DNA of 64,000 nt from Diploptera punctata (GCA_030220185.1 JASPKZ010007537.1:483001-547000), one strand, 5' to 3'. Counted from the stretch's first letter, positions 43,060-53,800 are shown. Translations and numbers: made by a program. The notes: generated from the letters alone by a model not told the origin.

Positions 43060-45355
43060 GTTATTAAAAAAGGAGGTAAACCAGGAAATGGTTTGATGAG
43101 GAATATGCCGACATGGCAAAGAAAATAAAGCTAGCAAAAATTAATTGGTCACACAAGCAAAATGAAGTAAATGTAGAAAAACTGATTAACACAGACGGGA
43201 AAACTCTACATTATTAAAGAGTAAAAAAACGGGGAATATACGAGAGGAAGACAAAATGATATTCAAATAAATGCAATATATATTTAAACATCAAATGATA
43301 ATATCAGGGAGTTAGGATAGAGAGGAAAGGGTTTCATGCTAGTACAAACATAATTAGGAATGGAATTACGGATATTATTGCAGATTCAAGGGGTAGGCCT
43401 ATATATGGAAAAGTTACTTTTATCAGCTATTAACTGTACATGCAGAACAAGATATTGTAGAGGAAGATTTACAGACAGAAGTAATATTAGTCACAGAATG
43501 CATTAGGGATTGAAATTATGATATAAAAAATAATTGCATAAAGCATCATGCGCAGATGGAATTCTAAGAGAAATGGATGGACAAGAAACATCGGTTGCTT
43601 TGAATGATTTCGGAAAAGAAGGTTCTTCCAAATGAATGCAAAGAATCTATTATCGTACTAATCTATAAGAAAATATAAAAAAATCTGAAAGCAACATCTA
43701 CATGGGCGTCTCTTTACTTTCAACTTCGAACAACATTCTAACAAATATATTAGTATCAAGACTTACTCCCTATATTAATGACGTAATAGGTGATCATCAA
43801 TGTGGATTTAGAAGAAATAGATCTACATTAGATCAGATTTTTAGTTTAAGCCATATTTTAGAAAAGTAATGGGATTATAATGACACTGTGTATCAGCTGT
43901 TATTCCTTTTTTTTATTCATTGTATCATTAATTTAATTTTAATTGTATTTAGTTTCATTGTATTATTAGACATTATTTTCATTATTATTCAATATGACAG
44001 ATAATTAATTGTTCAATGTCTATTATTGTAATTTTTTGTATTCATATGTAACATATGTTTGTCCTGTTTAATATGACTATTATTGTAATTTTTTTTGTAT
44101 TTATATGTAACATATGTTTGTCCTGTTTAATATGACTATTATTGTAATTCTTTTTGTATTCATATGTAACATATGTTTGTTCTGGTGAGTGGAAGAGAAG
44201 GCCACATGGCCTTAACTCCACCAGGCTAAATAAATCTATTCTATTCTAAATCTATTCTATTCTAAAAAAAAGCATACGATACAATTAAGAGGGAGAATTT
44301 GAGAATTTATGTAGTGTACTGCTGGAGTTTGGAATTCCTAATAAAGTAAGACATATTGGAATGTGTCTAAATGGCACAAAGAATAGGGTGCGTGTAGCAA
44401 ATAGTTTTCAGATACTTCTGAAATTTGCAATGGGTTAAAGAAAAAAAAAAACTATCTCTACAACCAATAATTTTTTTTTACTAGAGGATGCCATTAAATC
44501 TTTAGAGGATTAATAAAGCCTACAACTCAATTTATTAATAAGCTGTTAGTTTATGCTGATGAATGCGGTATTATTGGGCGATAGCGTGCAGATACTTACA
44601 GCCAACACGCAAACTCTATTGATTAACACCAAGAAATTGGGACTGAAGTAAATATCACAAATCTAAATATATGTTCACACATATAAATACATTATATAAT
44701 AAAAATGGACCGTTAATGAGGGAAATTTTGAAAAAGTGGACAAATTCAAATACCTAGGAACAATAATAACAAACAGGAATAAGGCGCAGAGAGAAATTAA
44801 ACATAAACTCAATTCTAGAAATGCATGCTATTATGCATTACAAGGATTCTTGTCTTCCCTACTTCTCACAAAAATGTTTAAAGTGGAAATATATATACAA
44901 AACTGTTATTCTTCCAGTTACAGTTTATAGATGCGAACATGGACTCTTTAAGAGAGGAGAAAGTATTACGAATATTTGAAAATAAAGTTCTTAGGAAAAT
45001 TTTTGGACCTAAGAGAGTAAATAGATAGGCAAATGGAGAAGACTGCATAACATTTAGATATTTATAGGAAACCAGATATAATAACAACAGTTAAGTCTCG
45101 TAGACTGCGATGTGCAGGACATGTGGCACGAATGGGGAATGAAAGAGAGGCTTGGAAATTCCTTACATGAAAACCAGGGGAAAGCGCCCAGTTTGTGGGC
45201 CTAGGATGAGGTGGGAGAATAACATTAACCATGATTTGAGGGATGTAGATTATACAAGGGATGATTGGAAAACATTTGCTTACGATAAGGATGTATAAAC
45301 AAGTTTATGTCCGCGCAACTGTAGAGAGAAGATTTCGATACTGTCAGTGATAAAA
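43060..45355 (+). mobile_element. Old, heavily decayed RTE-A copy
   Basis: Matches RTE-A from the linker (WFDEEYADMAKKIKLAKIN) through RT (43740-43870, then 44263 on) to the 3' end (CGCGCAACTGTAG...TCAGTGA at about 45350). Many stops. A CR1-like 3' fragment is inserted at about 43905-44262. The tail is lost. Confidence 0.8.
43905..44262 (+). mobile_element. CR1-like 3' UTR fragment, nested in RTE-A
   Basis: Ends with GGAAGAGAAGGCCACATGGC, CTTAACTCCACCAGGCTAAATAAA and a TCTATTCTAT-rich tail, like the ends at 14640-14705 and 41128. It contains three tandem units of about 60 bp (ATATGTAACATATGTTTGTC). Confidence 0.7.
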
Positions 45356-45672
45356 TAAAATGACTATTGTGTTTCATTCTCTATAGATTTCTAAAACAAA
45401 TTTTGTTGTTTTAATATTTACTAAGGATATCATACTATGTGTAATACATTACGTACATATTATGAGTTTGTTGCTCCTGAGAAGTTTAGATATCAGAAAA
45501 TCAATATTTAAACATTGTAGGTGCAGACATGATGCTAAAATTTTTCGAAACTGCATAGCACTGCCATCTTTTGAGTAAATATAATAAAGTTCGATTGTAA
45601 TGTGCTATAAACAGCTCACGCAAATGTCCTCACAGTCTAGCCTATTGGAAACACGATTAATTTTTAATATAC

Positions 45673-46862
45673 TTATTTACTTACTTACTCACTGGCACTA
45701 TCGAACCCGTAGGTTCATGGCCGCACGGACATAAGCTCTCCATACATCCCTATCGTGAGCTAATGCTTTCCAATCATTTCCTGTATAATCTACTTCCCTC
45801 AAAACATATCCTCCCACCTCATTCTTGTTCTACCAACTGGGCGTTTTCCCTCTGGCTTCCTACAAGAAGCTTCCATGCACGTCTTTCATTCCCCATACGT
45901 GCAACATGTCCTGCCCATCGAAGTCTACGAGACTTAACTGTTCTTATTATATCTGGCTTCCTATAAAGACCATGTAGTTCGTTGTTATGTAGTCTTCTCC
46001 ATTCACCTGTCTTTCCATCTCTCTTTGGTCCAAAAATTTTGCTAAGTACTTTATTTTCAAATACTCGTAATCTCCCTTCCTCCCTTAAAGTAACAGTCTA
46101 TGTTTCGCACCCATATAATATAACTGGTAGAATAATAGTTTTATATATTTTCAGCTTAACGTTTTATGAAAGGAGTTGGGACATCAAGAGTCTCTGCAAT
46201 GCATAATAGCACGCATCTCCAGAATTGAGCCTATGTCTTTGTGCATCTCATTCCTATTTGTGATTATTGTTCCCAGATCCTTGAATTCAGCCACTTCCTT
46301 AAAATTTCCCTCATTTGTCATTAGTTGTCCATTTCCATTATTTAATGAATTTCTACGTGTGACCATATATTTAGTTTTATTGATATTTACTTACTTACTT
46401 ACTTACTTACTCACTGGCACTATCGAATCCGTAGGTTCATGGCCGCGCGGATTGATATTTACTTCCAGTCCTAATTCCTTAGTGTTACTCAATAGTGTGT
46501 GCGTGTTGTCCTTTAGTATCTCCTCGCTATCGACCAACAATACTACATCATCAGCATAAACTAACAGCTTATTAATACCATTGAGTTGTAAGCCTTCCTC
46601 ATTCTCTAAGGATTTAATGGCATGCTCTAGTACAAAATTAAATAGTAGAGGAGATAGTGCATCTCCTTGCTTCAACCCATTCTGGATTTCAAAAGTGTCC
46701 GAAAACTGTTTGCCTACACGCACCCTACTCTTTGTGTCATTTAGACACATTCGTATAAGTCTAACTAACTTTTTAGGAATTCCGAACTCCAGCAGGATAC
46801 TATATAACTTCTTCCTCTTAATTGAATCATATGCTTTTTTGAAGTCTACATACAGTTGATGT
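45673..46862 (-). mobile_element. RTE-A, 5'-truncated, GTAA tail, with a self-insertion
   Basis: Covers the RT core (46403-46750 minus: QNGLKQGDALSPLLFNF, KLLVYADDVVLLVDS) to the 3' end. Flanked by the 16-bp repeat ATTAATTTTTAATATA at 45657-45672 and 46863-46878. A 58-bp RTE-A tail is inserted at 46393-46450. Confidence 0.9.
46393..46450 (-). mobile_element. 58-bp RTE-A micro-insertion
   Basis: Only the GTAA tail and the last about 45 bp of RTE-A (to CGCGCGG) are present. Flanked by ATTGATATTTACTT at 46379-46392 and 46451-46464. Inserted into another RTE-A copy in the same orientation. Confidence 0.9.
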
Positions 46863-47122
46863 ATTAATTTTTAATATAACTACTTTAATAGATTCTAAGA
46901 TACCAAACTTTGCTATTATGACTGATTGAAATAACGGATAATAATCACATATAACTAAACAATTATATTCACACAGTAAAGGTGAATGAATATTTCCAAT
47001 TACACTGGTCGACAAGGTTTTCTTCACAAGAAATTTGATTAGTGAATCTAGTGCATTTTTTCATACTGAATTCAGATATGTAGTCAGAATTTTTCCATCA
47101 GGCACAGTTTTTTTTTGTGACA

Positions 47123-47558
47123 ACTTACTTACTTACTTACTTACTTACTCACTGGCACTGTCGAACCCGTAGGTTCATGGCCGTGCGGACATAAGCTCTC
47201 CATACATCCCTATCCTGAGCTAATGCTTTCCAATCATTCCCTGTATAATCTACTTTCCTCAAATCATGGTTAATGTTATTCTCCCACCACATTCTTGGTC
47301 TACCAACTGGGCGTTTTCCCTCTGGCTTTCCTACAAGAAGCTTCCATGCAAGTCTTTCATTCTCCATACGTGCAACATGTCCTGCCCATCGCAGTCTACG
47401 AGACGGCGGTAGCATTGCTGCCGATAGGGTTACCCATGCCGGACTGGTCGAAGGTGATATGCCAGACGAAAAAAGTACCTTGGTCGAAAGAGTGACGATC
47501 TTTCACCGTAAAAATACAACCGTCAAGAAATGTGGACATGGGTTCAACTGGGGTAAAA
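47123..47558 (-). mobile_element. RTE-A with inverted 5' segment (twin-priming structure)
   Basis: 47123-47404 is the RTE-A 3' end on the minus strand (GTAA tail). 47405-47558 is the RTE-A 5' leader on the plus strand. The pair is flanked by the 13-bp repeat TTTTTTTGTGACA at 47110-47122 and 47559-47571. Confidence 0.88.
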
Positions 47559-47677
47559 TTTTTTTGTGACAGCTACTTTTTTAAAATTGATTTTAGCATT
47601 TTCTTTGACCTGTCATAGGAACCTTTACCTTATATGTAGCGATTTTATTCAAGCTGTATTTAAGAGCTGTCTCTGAT

Positions 47678-47869
47678 GTGCACGGTGAGCGTTTTCACCA
47701 GCAAATTTCCACAATGGAAAAGAGGTACCAAGGCAAGTGGAGTTCTAATATGCTGGCTGACTACTGTTGGACCAAGAAGAGAGATGTACCAGATGCAAAA
47801 TATGCCCGAAAATCACTATCTACCACTTTCTATGTAAGTCAGAATGAGTTTGAGTTAGATGGATTTTAG
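47678..47869 (+). CDS. C-terminal exon-like ORF carried by the TIR element (63 codons)
   Basis: Best open copy of the carried exon: HGERFHQQISTMEKRYQGKW, then NMLADYCWTKKRDVPDAKYA and RKS. Function unknown. From memory, a closely similar stretch is found at the C-terminus of many uncharacterised arthropod proteins. The start M is not necessarily used. Confidence 0.5.
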   Translation: MHGERFHQQISTMEKRYQGKWSSNMLADYCWTKKRDVPDAKYARKSLSTTFYVSQNEFELDGF

Positions 47870-47878
47870 TAAAAATTA

Positions 47879-48808
47879 AAAACTAATTAACTCACTGGCA
47901 CTATCGAACCCGTAGGTTCATGGCCACGCGGACATAAGCTCTCCATATATCCCTATCCTGAGCTAATGTTTTCCAATCATCCCCTGTATAATCTACTTCC
48001 CTCAAATCATAGTTAATGTTATTCTCCCACCTCATTCTTGGTCTACCAACTGGGCGTTTTCCCTCTGGTTTTCCTACAAGAAGCTTCCATGCACGTCCTT
48101 CATTCCCCATTCGTGCCACGTGTCCTTACCATCGCAGTCTACGAAATTTAACTGTTCTCATTATATCTGGCTTCCTATAAATACCATGTAATTCACTGTT
48201 ATGCAGTCTTCTCCATTCACATGTCTGTTCATCTCTCTTTGTTCTAAACAATTTCCTAAGAACTTTATTCTCAAATACTCGTAATCTCCTTTCCTCCCTT
48301 AAAGTAAGAGTCCATGTTTCGCATCCATATAATATAACTGGGTAGAATAATAGTTTTATATATTTTCAGGTCGGCCGCGGTGGACTAGTGGTTATGCTCC
48401 TTGCCTCTGGTCCCGAGGGTCGCGGATTCAAACCCGGCCAGGGTCGATGGCTTTTTTAGGACGGAAAAATCCAAGGAGCAAGTCCTCCGGGAGGGACTTT
48501 AAGCCGTGGGTCCCGAGTCTGAAGATTTTCAGAATCGTAAAAAATCCTTAAGCCTGAATGAAAAGGCCTCTAAGCAAAACTTACCGAATTTTCCCGTCCT
48601 AGTACTACCTTGGTTTCCTAGATGTCAGTATGAGGCGGAACGCTGACCACGTTCCACTCAGAATGACATCTATACGAAAACAAGTGTAACTAAATTAGTA
48701 TGGTTCAAATTCTTCCCTGTAGGGGAGAGCGCCTAAATCTCTGTAAAGGGGGAAAAAATAGGCTTACAATACAATATATTTTCAGTTTAACGTTATTACT
48801 ATTATTAT
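47879..48808 (-). mobile_element. RTE-A, 5'-truncated, GTTA tail, with SINE-3 inside
   Basis: Encodes ARMGNEGRAWKLLVGKPEGK to AMNLRVR (47901-48119). RTE-A continues after the SINE at 48786. Flanks TAAAAATTA at 47870-47878 and 48809-48817 fit a 9-bp duplication. Confidence 0.8.
48370..48773 (+). repeat. SINE-3 with target-site duplication
   Basis: Starts GTCGGCCGCGGTGGACTAGT and ends near GGCTTACAATAC. Flanked by the 12-bp repeat ATATATTTTCAG at 48358-48369 and 48774-48785. Fixes the limits of SINE-3. Confidence 0.9.
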
Positions 48809-49123
48809 TAAAAATTATAAAAAAAATGTAAATGAATATTACAGAAAACTCTTGCCTGATAGGAAATAAACTGAAATGATATTTAAATTCAGGATGAAAA
48901 ATACTTCTAAAATCTCATATTTTTATTCTTGTGAAAGAAAAAAAGTTCATTTTTATCGACCAGTGTTATTAGACTGTGATTCCATTAAACGACACTAAAG
49001 AAAATGGGACAGTAGGTATCAGTAAAAGAACATACATTGTCATGCGGGGAAACACTAAGTTGAGAATGGACACTTAACGATAAATGGGGGAAATTCTGAA
49101 AAAATTGCAGAATTCAAATACGT

Positions 49124-49775
49124 AACGCACTGGCACTATCGAAGGTCCGTAGGTTCATTGTCGCGCGGACATAAGCTCTCCACATATCCCTATCCTGAGA
49201 TTTTTCCAATCATCCCCTGTATAATCGACAGTGAGTTTCACTCGACGTGTGGCCGCTAGTATGGGCACTGCATGGGCAGCGCTAGTTGATGACTCACTGC
49301 CTGCAGTCACTTTTCCTTCTAGCGGCCACAAGTCAAGTGAAATTCACTTCTCTCGTATCATGGTTAATGTTATTCTCCCACTTAATTCTTGGTCTACCAA
49401 CTGGGTGTTTTCCCAACGGTTTTCGTACAAGAAGCTTCCATGCCCCTCTTTCATTCCCCATTCGTACACGTCTTGCCCATCGTATCTACGAGACTTAAAT
49501 GTTCTTATTATATTTGATTTCCTATAAAGATAATGTAGTTCACTGTTAAGTAGTCTTCTCCATTCACCTATCTATTCATCTCTCTTTGGTCCAAAAATTT
49601 CCTAAGAACTTTATTATCAAATAATCGTATTATTTTTTCCTTTCTTAAAGTAAGAGTCCATGTTTCGCACCCATATAATATAACTGAGAGAATAAAAGTT
49701 TTATATATTTTCAGTTTAACGTTTTTTGAGAGAATTTGGGACGACAAGAGTCCCTATAATACATAATAACATAAA
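49124..49775 (-). mobile_element. RTE-A 3' half nested in an older RTE-A
   Basis: Starts GCACTGGCACTATCGAAGGTCC and extends to the AATACATAATAACAT region. Diverged; contains a 119-bp MITE at 49230-49348. Confidence 0.75.
49230..49348. mobile_element. 119-bp MITE with about 28-bp TIRs
   Basis: The ends AGTGAGTTTCACTCGACGTG and AGTGAATTTCACTTGACTTG (inverted) both continue into TGTGGCCGCTAG. RTE-A sequence (TATAATC | TCATGGTTAATG) is interrupted by it. No other copy in the window. Confidence 0.75.
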
Positions 49776-49841
49776 CAAACATAAGATGGACTCAGAAAAT
49801 GCATGTTCTTATGCATTATAGAGACTCTTCCTGTTCCATCT

Positions 49842-50226
49842 TATATATATATTTTCCAAATGACCCAGGTTTGTCTTTCGACATTCCTGGTTTCTCTCCT
49901 GGCATGGCGTACTTGTAACCCACTTCTGAGGTTGAGGCGCCTGGAAGGCGGGGTTACGTTGCCCCGATGATATGATGGGTGATGATGATGATAGTGGTGC
50001 GCCAGGAGAGTCCCTAAGCATAAGGTTAACCTAAGATGAATATGAATGATGATGATTGCGATGGCCATATGATTTCGGGGACCGTTTGGGCCTTAAAGTT
50101 TTCCTGACATTTGTCTTACAGGTGAGGAAAAACCCCGATAAAAACCTCACCCAGAAAAACTGTCCCGACCGGGGATCGAACCCGGGCCCGCTGCGTGACA
50201 AGGCAGCACGCTACCCCGAGACCACA
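49842..50226 (-). repeat. SINE-5 3' part followed by SINE-4
   Basis: 49842-50030 matches the 3' part of SINE-5 (21955-22150). 50033-50226 is a SINE-4 copy with an intact head (GTCTCGGGGTAGCGTGCTGC, B box CGGGTTCGATCCCC). Both are on the minus strand. Confidence 0.75.
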
Positions 50227-50404
50227 AAAAACACTAAATTAGCCCTATGTATAAAACGGCTATTCTTTCAGGTATATCATATGGATGCGAAATATGTTTT
50301 CATAGTTTAAGAGATAGAAAATATTACGAGAATTTAAAAATAAAGTGTATAGGAAAAAATTCGATCTAAAGAAAGACGAACAGAAATAAAACATCAGGAT
50401 ACGA

Positions 50405-50800
50405 CACAGAAAAATTGTAGGCAATGAAACTGCTTAAAACCAAGAGCATAAAAAAGTAACATTCATGGAACAGTTCCAAAGCGAACACCAAATAAAATCG
50501 TTGATGTTACTAGCTATCAGATTATAATTGTATTGGTTCCCTCAACTTTAGCTTCAATTCTCATAAGCTGATGCAATTATTTCACATACCAATAAGCAAC
50601 GACTCAATTTTCCTTAAGAGGCTCGTCAAATTCCACATCTTAAACTGAAGGAATGAACAATTCTGTAACCTATAACTTACACCGCACATACATAGCCTTA
50701 TAGAGGTAGAAATCAAGGCTGGATTTTCAATGTGATAGCTACGCCAATTGCTGTACAGTACAATAGAGGAGATCCAATACAAAATGAATGGCTTCTTCAA
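50405..50800. other. No gene recognised
   Basis: Short ORFs without motifs on both strands. Confidence 0.4.
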
Positions 50801-50818
50801 ATCTACGATGAGGGTTCT

Positions 50819-51541
50819 TACTTACTCTTACTCACTGGCACTATCGAACCCATAGGTTCATGGCCGCGCGGACATACGCTCTCCATACATCCCTATCCTG
50901 AGCTAATACTTTCCAATCATTCCCTGAATAATCTACTTCCCTCAAATCATAGTTAATGTTGTTCTCCCACTTTATTCTTGGTCTACCAACTGGGCGTTTT
51001 CCTTCTGGCTTTCCTACAAGAAGCTTCCATGCACTTCTTTCATTCGCCATACGCGCAACATGTCCTGCCCATCGCAGTCTACGAGACTTAACTGTTCTTA
51101 TTATATCTGGCTTCCTATAAAGACCATGTAGTTCATTGTTATGTAGTCTTCTCCATTCACCTGTCTGTTCATCTCTCTTTGGTCCAAAAATTTTCCTAAG
51201 AACTTTATTCTCAAAAACTCGTAATCCCCTTTCCTTCCTTAAAGTAAGAGTCCATGTTTCGCACCCATATAATATAACTGGTAGAATAGTGGTTTTATAT
51301 ATTTTCAGTTTAATGTTTTTTGAAAGGAGTTGGGACATCAGAAGTCTCTGCAATGCATAATAGGACGCATTTCCAGAATTGAGCCTATGTTTAAATTCTT
51401 TGTGCATCTCATTTCTATTTGTGATTATTGTTCCTAGGTATTTGAATTCAGCCACTTCCTCAAAATTTCCCTCATTTGTCATTAGCTGTCCATATCCATT
51501 ATATAATGTATTTCTACGTGTGACCAAATTTTTTTTTATTG
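50819..51541 (-). mobile_element. RTE-A, 5'-truncated, GTAA tail
   Basis: Flanked by ACGATGAGGGTTCT (50805-50818) and ACGATGAGGATTCT (51542-51555), a 14-bp duplication with one difference. Confidence 0.9.
50841..51527 (-). CDS. RTE-A ORF C-terminal part (228 codons)
   Basis: Intact from MVTRRNTLYNGYGQLMTNEG through EFKYLGTIITNRNEMHKEFK, ILYGCETWTLTLRKERGLRV, GEWRRLHNNELHGLYRKPDI and GRPRIKWENNINYDLREVDY to AMNLWVR and a stop. Lacks the endonuclease and catalytic RT box. The open frame suggests a fairly young insertion. Confidence 0.85.
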   Translation of the reverse strand: MVTRRNTLYNGYGQLMTNEGNFEEVAEFKYLGTIITNRNEMHKEFKHRLNSGNASYYALQRLLMSQLLSKNIKLKIYKTTILPVILYGCETWTLTLRKERGLRVFENKVLRKIFGPKRDEQTGEWRRLHNNELHGLYRKPDIIRTVKSRRLRWAGHVARMANERSAWKLLVGKPEGKRPVGRPRIKWENNINYDLREVDYSGNDWKVLAQDRDVWRAYVRAAMNLWVR

Positions 51542-51559
51542 ACGATGAGGATTCTATGG

Positions 51560-51860
51560 AATGATATTAATCATTTTTCTCAAAATTATTCGATTCTCAA
51601 TTCGGTTATTTGTTAATGTTTTAGGTCTACTATTTTTGTATTATTAGTATTAGTAATTTTCCTTGGCATGTTTTCTATAATTCTGTGGAATAAATATCTA
51701 CATTATAATAATCATCTCATTGATCATTTAAGGATACAGGCAGTTCAGCGTAGTATAACCCAAATTTATTCCAAGACAGGACCACATTATTTTTTTATTT
51801 AATTCTATATTGTTTGGATTAACATTTAAGTTAATTTTTCCAAAGTTTCCACAAATTTTC
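51560..51860. other. No gene recognised
   Basis: AT-rich, with no ORF of interest. Confidence 0.4.
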
Positions 51861-51862
51861 CT

Positions 51863-52163
51863 ACTAGCCGGCTGCTGGCCTCATGTCCGCTGTGTTAATC
51901 ACAGAGGAAGACGAACATAAGCCAGTGTAGGAGTGACATGTGGTCAGCATTTCGGGTCTCCCAGCCGTTACAGCTGGTCTTCTCAACCTGGAGTAGCAAC
52001 TTATTGTAGCTACCCAAATATCCCCCGATGCTGAGTGAGCACCAGTCCCATAGGCCGAAATTCCATGAAAAAATTTCTTCCTCCATAGGGACTCGAACCA
52101 GCGCAAATCTCGTATCTCTGCGCCAAGGCATCTCGCCTTAACCACTCGGCTACGGCGCGGGAC
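51863..52163 (-). repeat. SINE-2
   Basis: Head at 52163 (GTCCCGCGCCGTAGCCGAGT), B box slightly changed (GGTTCGAGTCCC), body ending at CCAGCAGCCGGCTAG near 51863. Confidence 0.85.
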
Positions 52164-52164
52164 A

Positions 52165-52530
52165 ATTCAAGGTTTTAGTAGATTTTATACAGCGGGTTCA
52201 GGTCTTTGGGTGTGTTCTTGCTCCATATGTTTGTCTTCTTTTACGATTTCAATGTCTTCAAAGATGTTGATTTTGTAGTTAATATATTCTCTGTGCAAGA
52301 CTGACATTGTATTATTGTAGCTGTGAAGGCTATCGTCTACCTCTGACATTAACATATGAGAATGTGTGGTCAGGAACCGGCTGGTAGGCCTAGGGAGTTG
52401 TGAAGGCTCAAAAAGAACCTTGAAAGAGTAGCTGAAGGGACAGCGGTGGAGCTGTAACAGCAAGCCGACAGTTGATCGAGAAGACGAAAAGCTTTAAAAT
52501 GAGGAGCCTCGAAAAGACGTTGACATTAAA
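52165..52530. other. No gene recognised
   Basis: A 92-codon minus ORF (52185-52463) shows no family motif. Its surroundings are all repeats, so I do not call it a gene. Confidence 0.35.
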
Positions 52531-52613
52531 AATAACACTGGTCAACATGATTTTTGTCTCATGAGTACCAATAGTTGTACTTAATGCAGTTTTTTTTATC
52601 GTGTTTTCAAATA

Positions 52614-53174
52614 CAGAGTGATTCAGAAATATGGCTATACGTTTGATCGCATTTTGTGACGAAAATATTATTATTAAAGGAAATATGATGTTATCATTGG
52701 AAAGGGAATCCTTCAAATTATAACAATAGAACAAAACAAAACAAATCACTGCTCACGTGCAGCTTGGCGGGTTGATTTTTGTGGGCTAGCGTCGAACGCC
52801 TCCACAATTCTCTTCGTTGTTTCTGCATCCGTGCTAATGCGAGGCCTTCCAGAAGGTTTGATTTTCTGCATCCTTCCCGTTTCCAGCAGTCGTTGTCTCC
52901 ACTTCCCCACAGCCGACGGCTGCAATGCTACGTTAAACTCACGTCTTGCGGCCTCACGATCATTAAGCATACGTTATTGCCCATGCAGCAATTGTAATTT
53001 GCTGTTGCATATTCAACGCCATTTTGACTAATGACGTAAATTACTGTTTTGTTTTATTCCATTGTTGTAATATGAATAATTGCCTTTCCAACGGTAATTT
53101 CATATTTTCTGTAATGGTAATATTTTCATCACACAACGCGATCAAACGTATAGCCATATTTATGATTCACCCCG
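52614..53174 (-). mobile_element. Short Tc1/mariner-type element, 561 bp
   Basis: Imperfect TIRs of about 50 bp (ATATGGCTATACGTTTGATC on both arms) with TA on each side. Comparison with uninterrupted copies shows the TA lies in TTTCAAATA of the host repeat. The interior encodes a transposase N-terminal fragment (minus). Confidence 0.85.
52746..52970 (-). pseudogene. Transposase N-terminal fragment
   Basis: 74 codons: EFNVALQPSAVGKWRQRLLE, a helix-turn-helix-like stretch, and KPSGRPRISTDAETTKRIVE, then FDASPQKSTRQAA. The GRPR hinge is typical of Tc1/mariner-type DNA-binding regions. The catalytic part is deleted. Confidence 0.65.
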
Positions 53175-53635
53175 TATTTATTCCGATTTTCTCCATCACC
53201 CACAGATTCTTTTATTTCAATTTCATTTAATGGATTTAAATAATTATTTTTTAATAAACGTTTTTTCGTCCATTTGTCCATTGTAAAATAACACTGGAGA
53301 TTTCAGCTATGGAAAAGAGATATCAAGGTAAATGGAATCCTAATATGCTGGCCGATTATTGTTGGACCATCAAGAGGGATGCTCCACAGGCGAAATATAG
53401 CAGAAAATCGTCATTTCTTACTTTCTAGGCGAGTCTGAATGTTCGAATATTGTGTAGTTACGAATGTAGAAAATATTAAAGTGTAAGAAATTATAAATGC
53501 CTGCCTCACGGAAACCTTGCGTGATGGAGAAAAACCGATATCATATTTGAATTCAGGAGAAAAGATACTATCAGAATCACATATTTTTATTTCTGAGACA
53601 AAAAAAAAAAGTTTATCTTTTGTTGCTCAGTGTAA

Positions 53636-53800
53636 CCAAAGGAAAACCTAAGGCTAAGTGGATAGATCAGCTGAAGCAAGGGGTGGGAAGAAAAGATGTT
53701 ACGTGGATGGAAATGACAGATATGACAAGATCAAGAACACTGGGGGTTTGCAGTACATCAAACTTGACTCTCACAACTGGGGACGTGATAAATAATGATG
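53636..53800 (+). pseudogene. Possible LINE C-terminal scrap
   Basis: Frame within 53620-53865 reads KGKPKAKWIDQLKQGVGRKD and VTWMEMTDMTRSR, similar in pattern to LINE ends with a GRPR/KxRW motif. Weak. Confidence 0.35.

Larger units (their letters stand above)
47000..48969 (+). mobile_element. Exon-carrying TIR element (copy 4), split by two RTE-A insertions
   Basis: Ends TTACACTGGTCGA (47000) and TCGACCAGTGTTA (to 48968) are nearly perfect inverted repeats. The element sequence is found at 47000-47122, 47572-47870 and 48810-48969. RTE-A insertions fill the gaps, and the second carries a SINE-3. More diverged than the other copies. Confidence 0.7.
48975..50400 (+). mobile_element. Old RTE-A copy broken by several insertions
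   Basis: Diverged plus-strand RTE-A is seen at 48985-49123 (KTKYMV-like, NGN-like region, EFKYV), 49776-49840 (AAACATAAGATGGACTCAGA, ATGCATGTTCTTATGCATTA) and 50226-50400 (TCATATGGATGCGAAATATG onward). A minus-strand RTE-A and two SINE parts separate the pieces. Confidence 0.65.
52533..53635 (+). mobile_element. Exon-carrying TIR element (copy 5), split by a mariner-type element
   Basis: Ends TAACACTGGTCAACATGATT and TTGTTGCTCAGTGTAA. Coding stretch about 53302-53428 reads EISAMEKRYQGKWNPNMLAD, YCWTIKRDAPQAKYSRKSSF and LTF then TAG. It is the most complete reading of the carried exon end. Confidence 0.7.

Noticed and set aside
46403..46750. RTE-A RT fragments as a host reverse-transcriptase gene
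   Set aside because: Every copy is truncated, repeated many times and bounded by TSDs, as expected of a LINE.
52185..52463. 92-codon minus-strand ORF
   Set aside because: No known motif, and next to SINE-2; most likely chance.
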